Source: Ensifer sp. LCM 4579 (GTDB lineage: Bacteria > Pseudomonadota > Alphaproteobacteria > Rhizobiales > Rhizobiaceae). From it: a stretch of DNA of 64,000 nucleotides. A program made the translations under genes and the position numbers. Below the pieces are notes generated by a model, which saw nothing but the letters and a program-made list of their open reading frames with translations, made no database searches and was not told the origin of the DNA. The stretch spans positions 247 to 64,246 of the forward strand of contig NZ_MDDV01000003.1 of assembly GCF_001854885.1 (NCBI RefSeq), given 5' to 3'. Shown piece by piece: positions 9,399 through 18,077 of the stretch (its first letter is position 1; the number at the start of each line of letters is the position of its first letter).

Positions 9399-9441
9399 GC
9401 TGCCCTCTTTCCCCTCATATCCCCGCCCGTTTCAGCAACGC

Positions 9442-10419
9442 TCAGGGAATCAGCAATGTCGTTCCGCTCGTTCTTCTTGATTCGAGATCCGTATGCGCCC
9501 GGCCGGCCTCGGCGAGCGGATAGGTCTGATTGATATTGATACGCACTTTGTTGCCTTGCACAACATCAAACAGGGAATTTGCACATGCCTCCAGCGCGGG
9601 CCTTGACGCTACGTAGCTGAAAAGGGTTGGTCTTGTCGCAAAGAGCGATCCCTTCTGCGCCAGGATGCCGATATTGAAGGCATCCACCGGGCCGGAAGAA
9701 TTGCCGAAACTGACCCACAGGCCGCGCGGCCTGATACAGTCGAGCGAGGCTGGAAAGGTGTCGCGGCCGACCGAGTCGTAAACGACGTCGACTCCCCGGC
9801 CGGCCGTCAGTTCCTTGACGCGATCGACGAAGTTGTCGGTGTTGTAGTTGATGACGTGGTCGTAACCATGCGCGAGCGCCAGCTCGACCTTCTCCTGCGA
9901 TCCCGCCGTGCCGATCACGGTTGCGCCGAGCGCCTTCGCCCACTGTCCGGCAATGAGGCCGACGCCGCCGGCGGCCGCATGAAAGAGCAGAACCGTCTCC
10001 GGGCCGACCTGGAACGTCTGGTTCAAGAGATACTGCGCGGTCATGCCCTTGAGCATCATCGCCGCGGCAGTCTCGAGACTGATGCCGTCCGGAACCTTGA
10101 CGAGTTGCGAAGCCTCGACATTGCGTTCGCTTGCATAGGCGCCATCCGCAGAGGCATAGGCCACCCGGTCGCCGACCGAAAAGTGGCCGACGCCGTCGCC
10201 GACGGCCGTGACGATCCCCGCGCCCTCCTTGCCCGGAATGAAGGGCAGACCCTTGGCTGACTTGTAGAGCCCGGTGCGGAAATAGACATCGATGAAGTTC
10301 AGGCCGATGGCCACCTGGCGGATCTGCACCTCTCCCGGTCCGGGCGGCGCCAGCGTCACGCCTTCCATTTTCAGAACTTCCGGTCCACCGAGTTCGCGGA
10401 CAACGATCGCCTGTGCCAT
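9442..10419 (-). CDS. Quinone oxidoreductase (zeta-crystallin type MDR)
   Basis: A 325-residue NADPH-dependent quinone reductase of the zinc-independent medium-chain dehydrogenase family (Qor). The Rossmann motif AAAGGVGLIAGQWAKALGA is near residue 148, and the GAGIVTAVGDGV segment is typical of the GroES-like N-terminal domain. I chose the ATG at 10417-10419, six bases after AGGAG; a TTG six bases upstream is less likely. The gene follows pcs after 9 bp, so the two are probably cotranscribed, although no functional link is obvious. Confidence 0.92.
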   Translation of the reverse strand: MAQAIVVRELGGPEVLKMEGVTLAPPGPGEVQIRQVAIGLNFIDVYFRTGLYKSAKGLPFIPGKEGAGIVTAVGDGVGHFSVGDRVAYASADGAYASERNVEASQLVKVPDGISLETAAAMMLKGMTAQYLLNQTFQVGPETVLLFHAAAGGVGLIAGQWAKALGATVIGTAGSQEKVELALAHGYDHVINYNTDNFVDRVKELTAGRGVDVVYDSVGRDTFPASLDCIRPRGLWVSFGNSSGPVDAFNIGILAQKGSLFATRPTLFSYVASRPALEACANSLFDVVQGNKVRININQTYPLAEAGRAHTDLESRRTSGTTLLIP

Positions 10420-10428
10420 GATCAACTC

Positions 10429-11154
10429 CTAAACACGCCCGAGATTGGGGAACAGCTGCAGAATGAAACCGATGACGTAGAGATAGATCCCGGTCGCCAC
10501 GACGCCAAGCACCACCCAGGGCGGCGTATCGAAATGCAGCAGCAACGCATACATGCCGAGCACCGACCAGACGAGGAAGACGCCGAGATTGAGCGGTCTC
10601 AGCCTTTGCACCCGCACCGGATGCAAGAAATTCACCGGCAGGAAGGTCAGCACCACAGACAGGAAAACAACAACGGACGCCGTGACTTCACTCGCCTGGA
10701 TAACAAATAGGGTGAAGACGACCATATTCCACACGACCGGAAAACCGGAGAAGAAATATTCGTCCGTTTTCATGCCCATGTCGGCATAGTAGATGGCGCT
10801 CGAAACCACGATGGCTCCGGCCGCGACAAAGGACCAGGGTTCGCCGATCATGCCGCTTTGATAGAGCGCGAAGGCCGGCAGCAGGACGTAAGTGACGTAG
10901 TCGATGACATTGTCGAGCGTGTCCCCCGACCAGTTCGGCAGCACTTCCTTCACCTGCACCTTGCGCGCAATCGGCCCGTCGATCCCGTCGACGAGCAGGG
11001 CGAGGCCGAGCCACCAGAACATATCGACAAAGCGATGCTCGGCCGCCGCCACCACGCCGAGAAAGGCCAGGAACGAGCCGGACGCCGTCAGGATGTGCAC
11101 GGAAAAGGCGCGGATTTCGGCATAGGGCACGCGTCTGTAGTTGAAGAATTTCAT
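10429..11154 (-). CDS. pcs: Phosphatidylcholine synthase
   Basis: A 241-residue integral membrane enzyme that condenses CDP-diacylglycerol with choline to form phosphatidylcholine, a pathway characteristic of rhizobia and other host-associated bacteria. The CDP-alcohol phosphotransferase signature is complete: DGIDGPIARK, then GDTLDNVID. About seven to eight membrane segments. The ATG at 11152-11154 (MKFFNYRRVPYAEIR) matches my memory of S. meliloti Pcs almost residue for residue; an upstream in-frame extension has no family support. It is the promoter-proximal gene of a pair with the quinone oxidoreductase and is divergent from the UbiH-type gene. Confidence 0.96.
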   Translation of the reverse strand: MKFFNYRRVPYAEIRAFSVHILTASGSFLAFLGVVAAAEHRFVDMFWWLGLALLVDGIDGPIARKVQVKEVLPNWSGDTLDNVIDYVTYVLLPAFALYQSGMIGEPWSFVAAGAIVVSSAIYYADMGMKTDEYFFSGFPVVWNMVVFTLFVIQASEVTASVVVFLSVVLTFLPVNFLHPVRVQRLRPLNLGVFLVWSVLGMYALLLHFDTPPWVVLGVVATGIYLYVIGFILQLFPNLGRV

Positions 11155-11367
11155 CTTTGAATGTCGCCCATCCCCATATTTCGACCAGTGCCGAGATCGC
11201 CGCTGCCCGACAGCCGGTAATATGCACCCTTTACGGGGCACCGCTAGCAAAATTAAACCTGCGTCAAGCCCGGAACGGAATTGTCCTGTGGACATGCGCC
11301 GAACGCGCCCTGCCCGGATCGAACCCCATTTATTTCAACGGGCTAACGGAGTAGAACAAACCCGGTA

Positions 11368-12627
11368 ATGGAGAATTGGGGCGGGCAAACGCCTGGACAA
11401 GAGGTCTCGTCGGCCATGGATCACTACGACATCGTCATCATCGGCGCCGGACTTGCCGGCTCGCTGGCCGCGATCGCGCTTGCCCGCCAGGGCCATCGCG
11501 TCGCACTGGTCGGTCCACGTCCGGCGATTGCGGACGGGCGCACCACGGCGTTGATGGATCAATCGATCGAATATCTGAAGCAGCTCGAACTCTGGAATGA
11601 GGTCGCGCCGCTGACGGCACCGCTGGTCGCGATCCACATCATCGATGATACGAAGCGGCTGCTGCGCGCGCCGCCCGTCAATTTCCGCGCAGCGGAAGTC
11701 GGCCTCGAGGCGTTCGGCTACAACATCCCCAATGCGCCCTTCCTCGATATCCTCGAGAGATACGAAGCCAGCCTGCCGACGCTGGAGCGCATCGCCGTGG
11801 CGGCCACGGTCTTCGATTTGGGCGATGTCGAAGCGCGCGTCGGCCTCGCGGACGGCCGTATGCTGACCGCGGACCTGATCGTCGGCGCCGATGGCCGGCG
11901 CTCGGCGGTCCGGCAAGCGGCGGATATCGACACGCTCACCTGGTCCTATCCGCAGGCGGCGGTCGTCTTGAATTTCGCGCACGAACTGCCGCACCAGGAC
12001 GTGTCGACGGAATTCCATACGCCAAGCGGACCATTCACGCAGGTGCCGCTGCCCGGCAACCGCTCGAGCCTCGTCTGGGTCCAGAAACCGCGCGATGCGG
12101 AAGAAACCATGAAATTGCCGCTGGAGGTCCTGTCGCGCACCATCGAGGAGCGGCTGCAATCGATCCTTGGGAAGGTGACCGCCGAAGGTAAGCCGCAGTC
12201 CTTCCCGCTGTCCGGCATGACCGCCCGACGCTTCGGCAAGGGCCGCCTGATGCTTGTCGGCGAGGCTGCGCACGCCTTCCCGCCGATCGGGGCGCAGGGA
12301 TTGAACCTCAGCCTTCGCGACGTGATGACGGTTGTCGAACTCGTCGGCCCGGCGACCGGCGGCCGCCTGCCGGCCGATGCCGGCGACCGTTTCGACCGCG
12401 AGCGCCGTATGGACATCCTGAGCAGGACGGCGAGCGTCGACCTCTTGAACCGGTCGCTGCTTTCGAGCTTCCTGCCCGTCCAGGCGATGCGCGCCGTCGG
12501 GCTCCAACTTCTTTCCTCCGCCGGACCGCTGCGGGGTCTTTTGATGCGCGAAGGCATTCATCCCGGCAGCGCGCTGCGATCGCTCAAGGAGGGCCTGCGG
12601 GAGACGTTCACCAGAAGGAGCGCCTGA
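11368..12627 (+). CDS. UbiH/UbiF/COQ6-family FAD monooxygenase
   Basis: A flavin hydroxylase of the ubiquinone-biosynthesis type, 419 residues from the ATG at 11368 or 403 from the ATG at 11416, where the conserved core begins (MDHYDIVIIGAGLAGSLAA). The three FAD motifs are present: GxGxxG at the start, GADGRRSAVR in the middle and GEAAHAFPPIGAQGLNLSLRD near the end. Such enzymes hydroxylate the ubiquinone ring. Position C5, C1 or C6 cannot be told from sequence alone. It is divergent from pcs and convergent with ccdA. Confidence 0.9.
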   Translation: MENWGGQTPGQEVSSAMDHYDIVIIGAGLAGSLAAIALARQGHRVALVGPRPAIADGRTTALMDQSIEYLKQLELWNEVAPLTAPLVAIHIIDDTKRLLRAPPVNFRAAEVGLEAFGYNIPNAPFLDILERYEASLPTLERIAVAATVFDLGDVEARVGLADGRMLTADLIVGADGRRSAVRQAADIDTLTWSYPQAAVVLNFAHELPHQDVSTEFHTPSGPFTQVPLPGNRSSLVWVQKPRDAEETMKLPLEVLSRTIEERLQSILGKVTAEGKPQSFPLSGMTARRFGKGRLMLVGEAAHAFPPIGAQGLNLSLRDVMTVVELVGPATGGRLPADAGDRFDRERRMDILSRTASVDLLNRSLLSSFLPVQAMRAVGLQLLSSAGPLRGLLMREGIHPGSALRSLKEGLRETFTRRSA

Positions 12628-12645
12628 TTGGGCTTCTCGCGCTAA

Positions 12646-13392
12646 TCAGCCGATCAGGGAGAGAACCGGGAAGGCCTGCTGGAACCAGATTGCCACGGTG
12701 CTGACGAAGCCGAAAAGGAAGGCGAGCCCCGCGGCAACCAGCAACATGCCCATCAGCTTCTCGACCAGGCCGAGATGGCGCCGGAAGCGCGAAAGGAAGC
12801 GCATGAACGCCCCCGAAAAGCCCGCAGCCACCCAGAACGGAACCGCAAGGCCGAGCGAATAGATCGCAAGCAGCAGGGCACCATCGCCGACCGTGTCGCG
12901 CGCCGCGGCGACGCCGAGGATCGTACCGAGCACCGGTCCGATGCAGGGTGTCCAGCCGAAGGCGAAGGCAAGCCCCATGATATAGGCGCCCGACAGCGTC
13001 GCCGGCTTGCCGCCGCCGTGAAAACGCGCTTCGCGGGCAAGCAGGCCGATGCGGAAGAGACCCAGGAAATGCAGGCCCATGACGATGATGATGATGCCGC
13101 CGACGCGCGACAGCACGTCCATATGTTGGCGCAGCAACAGGCCGATCGACGAGGCCCCTGCCCCGAGTGCCACGAAAACGGTCGCGAAGCCGAGCGTGAA
13201 AAGGAGCGCCGCGGGCATCACGGCCCTGCGCGTGTTCCCGATCGCCGCCGCATCGCCGCCACGGAACTGGTCGACGGATACGCCCGCCATATAGCAGAGA
13301 TAGGGAGGAACGAGCGGCAGAACGCAGGGCGAGAGAAAGGACAGTGCGCCCGCGAGAATCGCGGTCCATATGGATATATCGGCAATCGACAA
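12646..13392 (-). CDS. ccdA: Cytochrome c biogenesis protein CcdA
   Basis: A 248-residue membrane thiol transporter that passes electrons from cytoplasmic thioredoxin to periplasmic apocytochrome c or other thiols. Six hydrophobic segments, with the two redox cysteines in FLSPCVLPLVPPYLCY and in GWTPCIGPVLG. No thioredoxin-like partner is adjacent. The gene ends 18 bp from the convergent UbiH-type gene. Confidence 0.93.
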   Translation of the reverse strand: MSIADISIWTAILAGALSFLSPCVLPLVPPYLCYMAGVSVDQFRGGDAAAIGNTRRAVMPAALLFTLGFATVFVALGAGASSIGLLLRQHMDVLSRVGGIIIIVMGLHFLGLFRIGLLAREARFHGGGKPATLSGAYIMGLAFAFGWTPCIGPVLGTILGVAAARDTVGDGALLLAIYSLGLAVPFWVAAGFSGAFMRFLSRFRRHLGLVEKLMGMLLVAAGLAFLFGFVSTVAIWFQQAFPVLSLIG

Positions 13393-13613
13393 GGTTCAGA
13401 TACTCCGGCACTCGGGCTCGCCACCCTCTTATCTTCATATATAGCGCGAAACCAATCACCTTTTGGCGACCATATTGCCGCACGCGGAGGTCCCGCTGCG
13501 CGAAAAGCGGGCCTGGAGTCGCTCCCCCGCGCCGGCCGGCGCTCATGGGCCCGCAAACGCCCATTTTACTCAGAAATGCATGCCCGAAATCCTGCTTTCC
13601 TGTCATTTTTGGG

Positions 13614-13642
13614 TTGACCGGCACGAAAGGCGCGTGCATATG
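13614..13642 (+). promoter_or_regulatory. Sigma-70 type promoter of tRNA-Lys
   Basis: TTGACC at 13614-13619 and CATATG at 13637-13642 are separated by 17 bp and lie about 40 bp before the tRNA 5' end, as expected for a stable-RNA promoter. Confidence 0.6.
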
Positions 13643-13680
13643 TCCGCCCACTTCCGCCGAGCGTTTGGCTCGGGCGACGG

Positions 13681-13756
13681 GAGCGCGTAGCTCAGCCGGT
13701 AGAGCAACTGACTTTTAATCAGTAGGTCCAGGGTTCGAATCCCTGCGCGCTCACCA
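13681..13756 (+). tRNA. tRNA-Lys (anticodon UUU)
   Basis: A complete cloverleaf: acceptor GAGCGCG with CGCGCTC, anticodon loop CTTTTAA, T arm with GGTTCGAATCC, and an encoded CCA end. Confidence 0.97.
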
Positions 13757-14181
13757 CCTGCTCATCAATGAAATCAATAGTTTGCGCGCATTTTCTAGCC
13801 TTACAATGCGCGCTGGTTTTACGATATTTGCAACACATTTCCGGCTTTTACGGCTGGTTCCCACACAATTGTTCGCCCTCAAGCGTAGCGACATCGGATT
13901 CGGGCCGTCAAGAACTTCGGCGGCGGGCCTTGCGCACGTGGCGTCACCGGCTGGACCCACTGGCACATCCATGCGCCGCGTGCCAATCATGTGGGGCGAC
14001 CAGATCATCCGCGATGATTATTGAGCTGCAATAGCGGCCAGCTCAACCACTTAAGGGAGGCGGCCGCATGATCCTCACCAGAGGACGAGGGCGCCAAGCA
14101 AATAAGTATTACTTAGTTTATTTCTTGCTTAATTAGACTTTAGTATCATAGGCTGTCCTCCTTCGCTTTGGGAGGAGCAAG
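13757..14181. other. 425-bp region after tRNA-Lys without a recognised gene
   Basis: Short overlapping reading frames on both strands have no family resemblance. The stretch 14094-14140 is strikingly AT-rich (AAGCAAATAA ... TTTATTTCTTGCTT) and could fold into an imperfect hairpin. A 22-codon frame at 14068-14136 follows GGGAGG but runs into this AT-rich segment and is not convincing. Confidence 0.5.
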
Positions 14182-14373
14182 ATGGTTGAACGCGTCGATG
14201 CCGAAAAGCTCTCCGAGCACACCATCACTAACGTGTGGAATGTACATGAGTTTTGCCAGCGGCATCGCTTGTGCGAAGAAGAGGAACGGCACTTAACTCT
14301 CCTCTTCGGCGCGTTCGCCTCGTCCCGCGAGCTACTGCACAATGCCAAACGCGCTCCGAGGTGGCGGTATTAG
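14182..14373 (+). CDS. Small conserved hypothetical protein (63 aa)
   Basis: A 63-residue acidic-basic protein beginning after a strong ribosome site (GGGAGGAGCAAG). It contains TNVWNVHEFCQRHRLCEEEE and FASSRELLHNAKRAPRWRY. I recall similar small proteins in other rhizobia but know no function. No signal peptide or membrane segment. It sits between tRNA-Lys and a mosaic repeat that begins at its stop codon. Confidence 0.7.
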   Translation: MVERVDAEKLSEHTITNVWNVHEFCQRHRLCEEEERHLTLLFGAFASSRELLHNAKRAPRWRY

Positions 14374-14475
14374 AGCGCGTTTCGATCTGACTGGATCAGA
14401 TCGGCGCTCTAACGCTTTCTTTCTGACGCATGATCTTATCGATCCTCGTTTCACTCCGGTCGGATCATGCTCTAG
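14371..14475. repeat. Rhizobial intergenic palindromic repeat (second family)
   Basis: AGAGCGCGTTTCGATC, CTGACTG and GATCAGATCGGCGCTCT form a long palindrome, followed by a second arm with GCATGATC and GGATCATGCTCTAG. Elements of this form are widespread between genes in Rhizobium and Sinorhizobium. It starts at the stop codon of the small protein and ends at the IS3 remnant. Confidence 0.65.
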
Positions 14476-14477
14476 CG

Positions 14478-14690
14478 GATGACATTCTGGCCCGATACAC
14501 CGTCGCTCGGCTGATGAGGGCGACGGGCCTTTGGGGCATCATCCGCGGCAAGCCGATCCGCACAACGGTCTCGGACAAGACAGCTCCCAGCCCGCTCGAC
14601 CGCGTGAACCGCCAGTTCAAGACTCCCGCACCGGAAAGGCCCTGGGTGAGCGATTTCACCTATGGCGCCACCTGGCAGGGTTCGCCTCCG
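14478..14690 (+). pseudogene. IS3-family transposase OrfB fragment
   Basis: About 70 codons in one frame match the middle of IS3-family OrfB (DDE) transposases: YTVARLMRATGLWGIIRGK, then SPLDRVNRQFKTPAPERPWVSDFTYGATWQG. The match stops after the WVSDFTY-TWQG block, just before the catalytic region would continue, and there is no start, no inverted repeat and no OrfA. It is a dead relic joined to an intergenic repeat. Confidence 0.8.
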
Positions 14691-14781
14691 GGGAGATCTG
14701 CCCGGCCACCATCGGCCCCATTCAGACGCCCTTGGAACCTCTCGCGGCGCCGCCCGTTCATATGCCAGGAAAGGAGGCAAC

Positions 14782-14856
14782 ATGAACCAGATCATTTATC
14801 TCGTGGGCCTGATCGTGATCGTGATCGCTATCTTGTCGTTCTTCGGGCTCAGCTGA
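14782..14856 (+). CDS. 24-residue membrane mini-protein
   Basis: A short open frame with an excellent ribosome site (AAAGGAGG, five bases before ATG). The product MNQIIYLVGLIVIVIAILSF-FGLS is one transmembrane helix with short ends. I recall very similar mini-proteins in many Hyphomicrobiales. The start signal, the hydrophobic periodicity and that resemblance support a real gene; the role is unknown. Confidence 0.7.
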   Translation: MNQIIYLVGLIVIVIAILSFFGLS

Positions 14857-15147
14857 GTTCGCCTGCGGTCACGACCATAGCGTTTCGAAAATTTTCGACG
14901 GTCTTCGCAAGGGCGGTGCGAGCGGCGTGCCGCCGCGAGGATGCTGCGCCGATGGAGGAGTCTGCAACAGGCCGCCCGATAATCGCACCATGGAATTGCA
15001 AGCGCTGCATATCTGTCGCATTCACAAGTCTTTCAGTCATTAACGAACTGTTACCTAGAAAATACCCGTCGCTCGCGAAAACAAAATCAAGGAACAAATG
15101 AAATCCCCCAGAGTTTTACTCGCGTGCATAGCAAGGGAGTACGACAG

Positions 15148-15552
15148 ATGAAAGCCAAGATCTTTGTAGCTTCTGTGATCGCGGCCGGTGTCTTTGCCGC
15201 GCCCGCACTTGCAGGGGATAATGATGCTGCCGTGACGGGCGCCGCGGGCGGAGCCGCCACCGGCGCAATCATCGGCGGCCCGGTCGGGGCAGCCATCGGT
15301 GGCGCAGTTGGTCTGGCTGCCGGTGCGGTTCTTTCTCCGCCACCGAAACCGGTCGTTGCCTATGTCGAGCAGCAGCCGATTCCGGCCGAGACCGTCACGA
15401 TCGAGCAGCCGATCGTGGTCGGCAAACCGCTACCGCGGACGGTCATGTTGACGCCGGTTCCTGAAAACCCCGCCTACGCCTATGCGGTGGTCAATCAGCA
15501 GCGCGTGATCGTCGACCCGAAGACCTACACGGTCGTCCAGGTCATACAGTAA
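15148..15552 (+). CDS. DUF1236-type secreted protein with glycine-zipper segment
   Basis: A 134-residue exported protein. The ATG at 15148 follows AAGGGAG; an upstream ATG at 15124 adds eight residues before the signal peptide. Signal peptide MKAKIFVASVIAAGVFAAPALA, then a glycine/alanine zipper (GAAGGAATGAIIGGPVGAAIGGAVG), a proline-rich linker and a C-terminal DUF1236-like part with YAYAVVNQQRVIVDPKTYTVVQVI. Likely periplasmic or outer-membrane associated; function unknown. Confidence 0.85.
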   Translation: MKAKIFVASVIAAGVFAAPALAGDNDAAVTGAAGGAATGAIIGGPVGAAIGGAVGLAAGAVLSPPPKPVVAYVEQQPIPAETVTIEQPIVVGKPLPRTVMLTPVPENPAYAYAVVNQQRVIVDPKTYTVVQVIQ

Positions 15553-15563
15553 CACGTGAGAAC

Positions 15564-15594
15564 GAGGGCCCTTCGCGCATTGCGAGGGGCCTTT
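15564..15594 (+). terminator. Terminator after the DUF1236 gene
   Basis: AGGGCCCTTCGC and GCGAGGGGCCTTT form a stem with a short loop beginning 12 bp after the stop codon, ending in TTT. Confidence 0.7.
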
Positions 15595-15747
15595 GCGCTT
15601 CGAGTGTGGCCTATACACATCGGCGTTCGATAAAATGCCATCGATCGCACATCTCTCTTCCGTCCGAGCGATAATCATCCTTATTTTGGGAACCAGCGAA
15701 ACCGCCTGCCCGTTTCCTGGTGGTCGCCGCCCCGGAGGAGTGCCCCA

Positions 15748-16053
15748 ATGTTCGCCGCCCTGCTGATCGCCGCGCTCGTGGCGCCTTCGGATATCGTTCC
15801 GACAACGGCAACGCTGGAGGAACTGCAGTCGGATTTTGAAACTGCGGTTGCCTGCCGTCAGATCGACGGCCGCAAGGTGTGGAAGGGGGAACTGGCCTAT
15901 TACATCCAGTCCTTTGTCTACGAGGGCGAGGCGGCGGCGTCGGAGGACATGGCGGACGCGGTGCTTCCCGAGGACAATACCGAGGAAACCGTCAGGGAGT
16001 TTGAAGAGGCTTGCGCCATTGCCGGTTCTGCCGGGTCGCACGCGCAAAAGTGA
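15748..16053 (+). CDS. Small hypothetical protein, probably exported (101 aa)
   Basis: A 101-residue protein after a strong ribosome site (GGAGGAG). The first 12 residues (MFAALLIAALVA) form a short hydrophobic signal-like segment; the rest is acidic, with two cysteines (VACRQIDG and EEACAIAG). No recognised domain. It ends just before a mosaic repeat. Confidence 0.65.
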   Translation: MFAALLIAALVAPSDIVPTTATLEELQSDFETAVACRQIDGRKVWKGELAYYIQSFVYEGEAAASEDMADAVLPEDNTEETVREFEEACAIAGSAGSHAQK

Positions 16054-16080
16054 GTGCGACGCCAGCCGCACCGCTTTCCC

Positions 16081-16187
16081 GCCGCGCGTCCTTCTGACGC
16101 GCAAAGGTTGTTTTGCTTTAAAGTTCCTATCTGCCAATCGGGCTTTTTGACAATCGGTTACGATTTTCGGGCCGATGCGTCAGACTT
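16081..16187 (-). repeat. Rhizobial intergenic mosaic repeat, copy 2 (reverse), running into a gene
   Basis: Module 2 (GCCGCGCGTCC-TTCT-GACGCGC) is followed by module 1 (ACGATTTTCGGGCCGATGC) in the orientation opposite to copies 1 and 3. Its right part encodes the C-terminal tail of the GlxA-type regulator. Confidence 0.7.
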
Positions 16188-17164
16188 GCCCCGCGGTTCG
16201 CATTTCGCATCCTGAGCGGGCTCTCGCCATATTCGCGCCGGTAGGCCCGCGAGAATGCGGAAAGGCTATCGAAGCCGCAGCGCAGTGCAATATCGCGCAT
16301 TGGAATGCCGGAATCCCGCACCAGGCGGTGGGCGACCTGCAATCTCAGCCGCAGATAATAGGCGCCGGGGCTGGTTGAAAGGCCTCGCGCGAAGACCTGT
16401 TCGAGCTTGCGTTGCGAAATGGCGAGCCGGCGCGCCAGCGCGGCAACCGTCATCGGCCGCTCAAGCGTGCGTTCCATCAGCCGGATGGCGCCCGCCAGTT
16501 CGGGGTCGCGCTCCTCGATCCGCCCGAGAGAGACAAAAGGCTGGACGTCGGTCGGGCTGTGCATCTGGTCGTAGACGAAGATGCTGGCGACATCGAGCGC
16601 CAGCGCCGGTCCCAGCCTTTCGGTGATCAGGCGCAGCATCATGTCGAAGGTGGGCGACGCGCCACCCGAGGTCCAGTATTTGCCGTCGGTGACGAAGCGG
16701 TCGCCGATCACCGTCAGCGCCGGAAAGGCCTGGCCGAAATCCTCGAGTTCCTCCCAATGCGCCGTCGCCTTGCGGCCGTTGAGCAGGCCGGACCGGCCGA
16801 GCAACCAGCAGCCGGATTCGATGCCGGCGACCAACTCGAATTGGCGGGCGCACTCCTGCAATGTCACAAAAAATCGCTTTCCGGCGTACCTTTCGAGGTT
16901 GAAGCCGGCGATGACCAGGAGAACGTCCCCCGCGAGCGGCAGCGAGAACCGGCCATCGACGGCAATCGGAATGCCGCAGGTGAGCATGACCGCCTGGCCG
17001 TCGCCGGACAAGAGCCGCCAGTTGAAGACCTGGCGGCCGGCCACGCGATTGGCGGCGCGCATGGGATCCAGGACGGAAGCAAGCGACATGATCGAGGATT
17101 CGGGCAGAATGACTACCGCGACCTCTATCGGAGACCCTCTTTCCGCATTTGCTGCCATGCGCAT
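16127..17164 (-). CDS. GlxA-family AraC-type transcriptional regulator
   Basis: A 345-residue regulator with an N-terminal DJ-1/PfpI-like domain (1 to about 190, with GIESGCWLLGRSGLLNGRKATAHW) and a C-terminal AraC helix-turn-helix pair (about 225-315, with TVAALARRLAISQRKLEQVFARG and IALRCGFDSLSAFSRAYRREYG). Relatives GbdR and CdhR control glycine betaine and carnitine catabolism; the effector here is unknown. The last about 20 residues (RPENRNRLSKSPIGR) are encoded by a mosaic repeat, so the original stop was probably lost when the element inserted. Confidence 0.88.
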   Translation of the reverse strand: MRMAANAERGSPIEVAVVILPESSIMSLASVLDPMRAANRVAGRQVFNWRLLSGDGQAVMLTCGIPIAVDGRFSLPLAGDVLLVIAGFNLERYAGKRFFVTLQECARQFELVAGIESGCWLLGRSGLLNGRKATAHWEELEDFGQAFPALTVIGDRFVTDGKYWTSGGASPTFDMMLRLITERLGPALALDVASIFVYDQMHSPTDVQPFVSLGRIEERDPELAGAIRLMERTLERPMTVAALARRLAISQRKLEQVFARGLSTSPGAYYLRLRLQVAHRLVRDSGIPMRDIALRCGFDSLSAFSRAYRREYGESPLRMRNANRGASLTHRPENRNRLSKSPIGR

Positions 17165-17296
17165 AACGTCAAATTCCCTGCGTCATATGTCAACTTTAAA
17201 AGCACTCTTCGGGCATTATGGGCGGGCAATCGATCTCCTCCGCGGGCCATCTTGACCCGCCGAGAGACGTTCCCCTCTCCGCACATCTGCCGGGAC

Positions 17297-17327
17297 GGGC
17301 CGGCCCATTCGCCGGCCCGATTTTTTT
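17297..17327 (+). terminator. Strong orphan terminator
   Basis: GGGCCGGC-CCATTC-GCCGGCCC, followed by GA and seven T. There is no gene on this strand upstream: the GlxA regulator is divergent and starts at 17164. It could end a small RNA transcribed from 17170-17297 or insulate the following outer-membrane gene. Confidence 0.75.
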
Positions 17328-17429
17328 GATTGCTGCAAAGACAAGTGATTCGCCCGGGTGGCGATTTTTGGCAGACTCGCCGCTCTACAGTTGTTATTCT
17401 GCGGGGCCGGACGACAGGAGACATCTGTG

Positions 17430-18077
17430 ATGATCAGAAATGTGCTTGTTGCCATCTTTGGCGCCTCTGTTGCTGCGGGCACGTCTCATGCGGCGGATAT
17501 CATAGCAGCGCCAGAGCCTGCTCCGGTCATCGAGACCGTGCCCACTTTCGTCTGGACGGGCGGCTATGTGGGCCTTCAGGGCGGCGGCGGATGGCTTGAC
17601 GGCGATCTCAGCGCTCCCGGTGACAGCGCGTCGGAAGATTTCAATGGCGGCATTTTCGGTGCCTTTGCCGGCTACAACCACCAGATGGGCGATTGGGTCG
17701 TCGGCGTCGAGGGAGACGTCAGCTACAATTGGAACGACGAGAGCCTTACCGTTTTCGGCACGGGCGCAGAGGCCGGCACCGATGTGGCCGGCTCGGTGCG
17801 CGGGCGGGTCGGCTATACGGTCAACGACAGGGCTCTGCTCTATGCGACCGGCGGCTGGGCCGTGACGCGCGGCTTCGTCGATGTCGATGGAGCGCCAAAG
17901 GAGAAGGAGACCTTCAACGGCTGGACGATCGGTGGCGGCATCGATTACGCCTTTACCGACAGCATGTTCGGCCGCGCCGAGTACCGCTACAACGACTATG
18001 GCGCAAAGGATGTCGGCGGCGTCGACGTTGACCTCGACCAGCACCAGTTCACGGTCGGCGTCGGTGTGAGGTTCTGA
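17430..18077 (+). CDS. Omp25/Omp31-like outer-membrane beta-barrel protein
   Basis: A 215-residue outer-membrane protein. The ATG at 17430 follows ACAGGAG; signal peptide MIRNVLVAIFGASVAAGTSHA. The mature part starts with ADIIAAPEPAP and FVWTGGYVGLQGGGGW, the hallmark of the Brucella/Rhizobium Omp25-Omp31 family, and alternates amphipathic strands to end in QFTVGVGVRF with a terminal phenylalanine for BAM recognition. Probably an eight-stranded barrel with structural or surface roles. Confidence 0.9.
   Translation: MIRNVLVAIFGASVAAGTSHAADIIAAPEPAPVIETVPTFVWTGGYVGLQGGGGWLDGDLSAPGDSASEDFNGGIFGAFAGYNHQMGDWVVGVEGDVSYNWNDESLTVFGTGAEAGTDVAGSVRGRVGYTVNDRALLYATGGWAVTRGFVDVDGAPKEKETFNGWTIGGGIDYAFTDSMFGRAEYRYNDYGAKDVGGVDVDLDQHQFTVGVGVRF

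Noticed and set aside
14068-14136. 22-codon frame with a good ribosome site after tRNA-Lys
   Set aside because: Its second half lies in a sharply AT-rich hairpin-like segment and it resembles nothing known.
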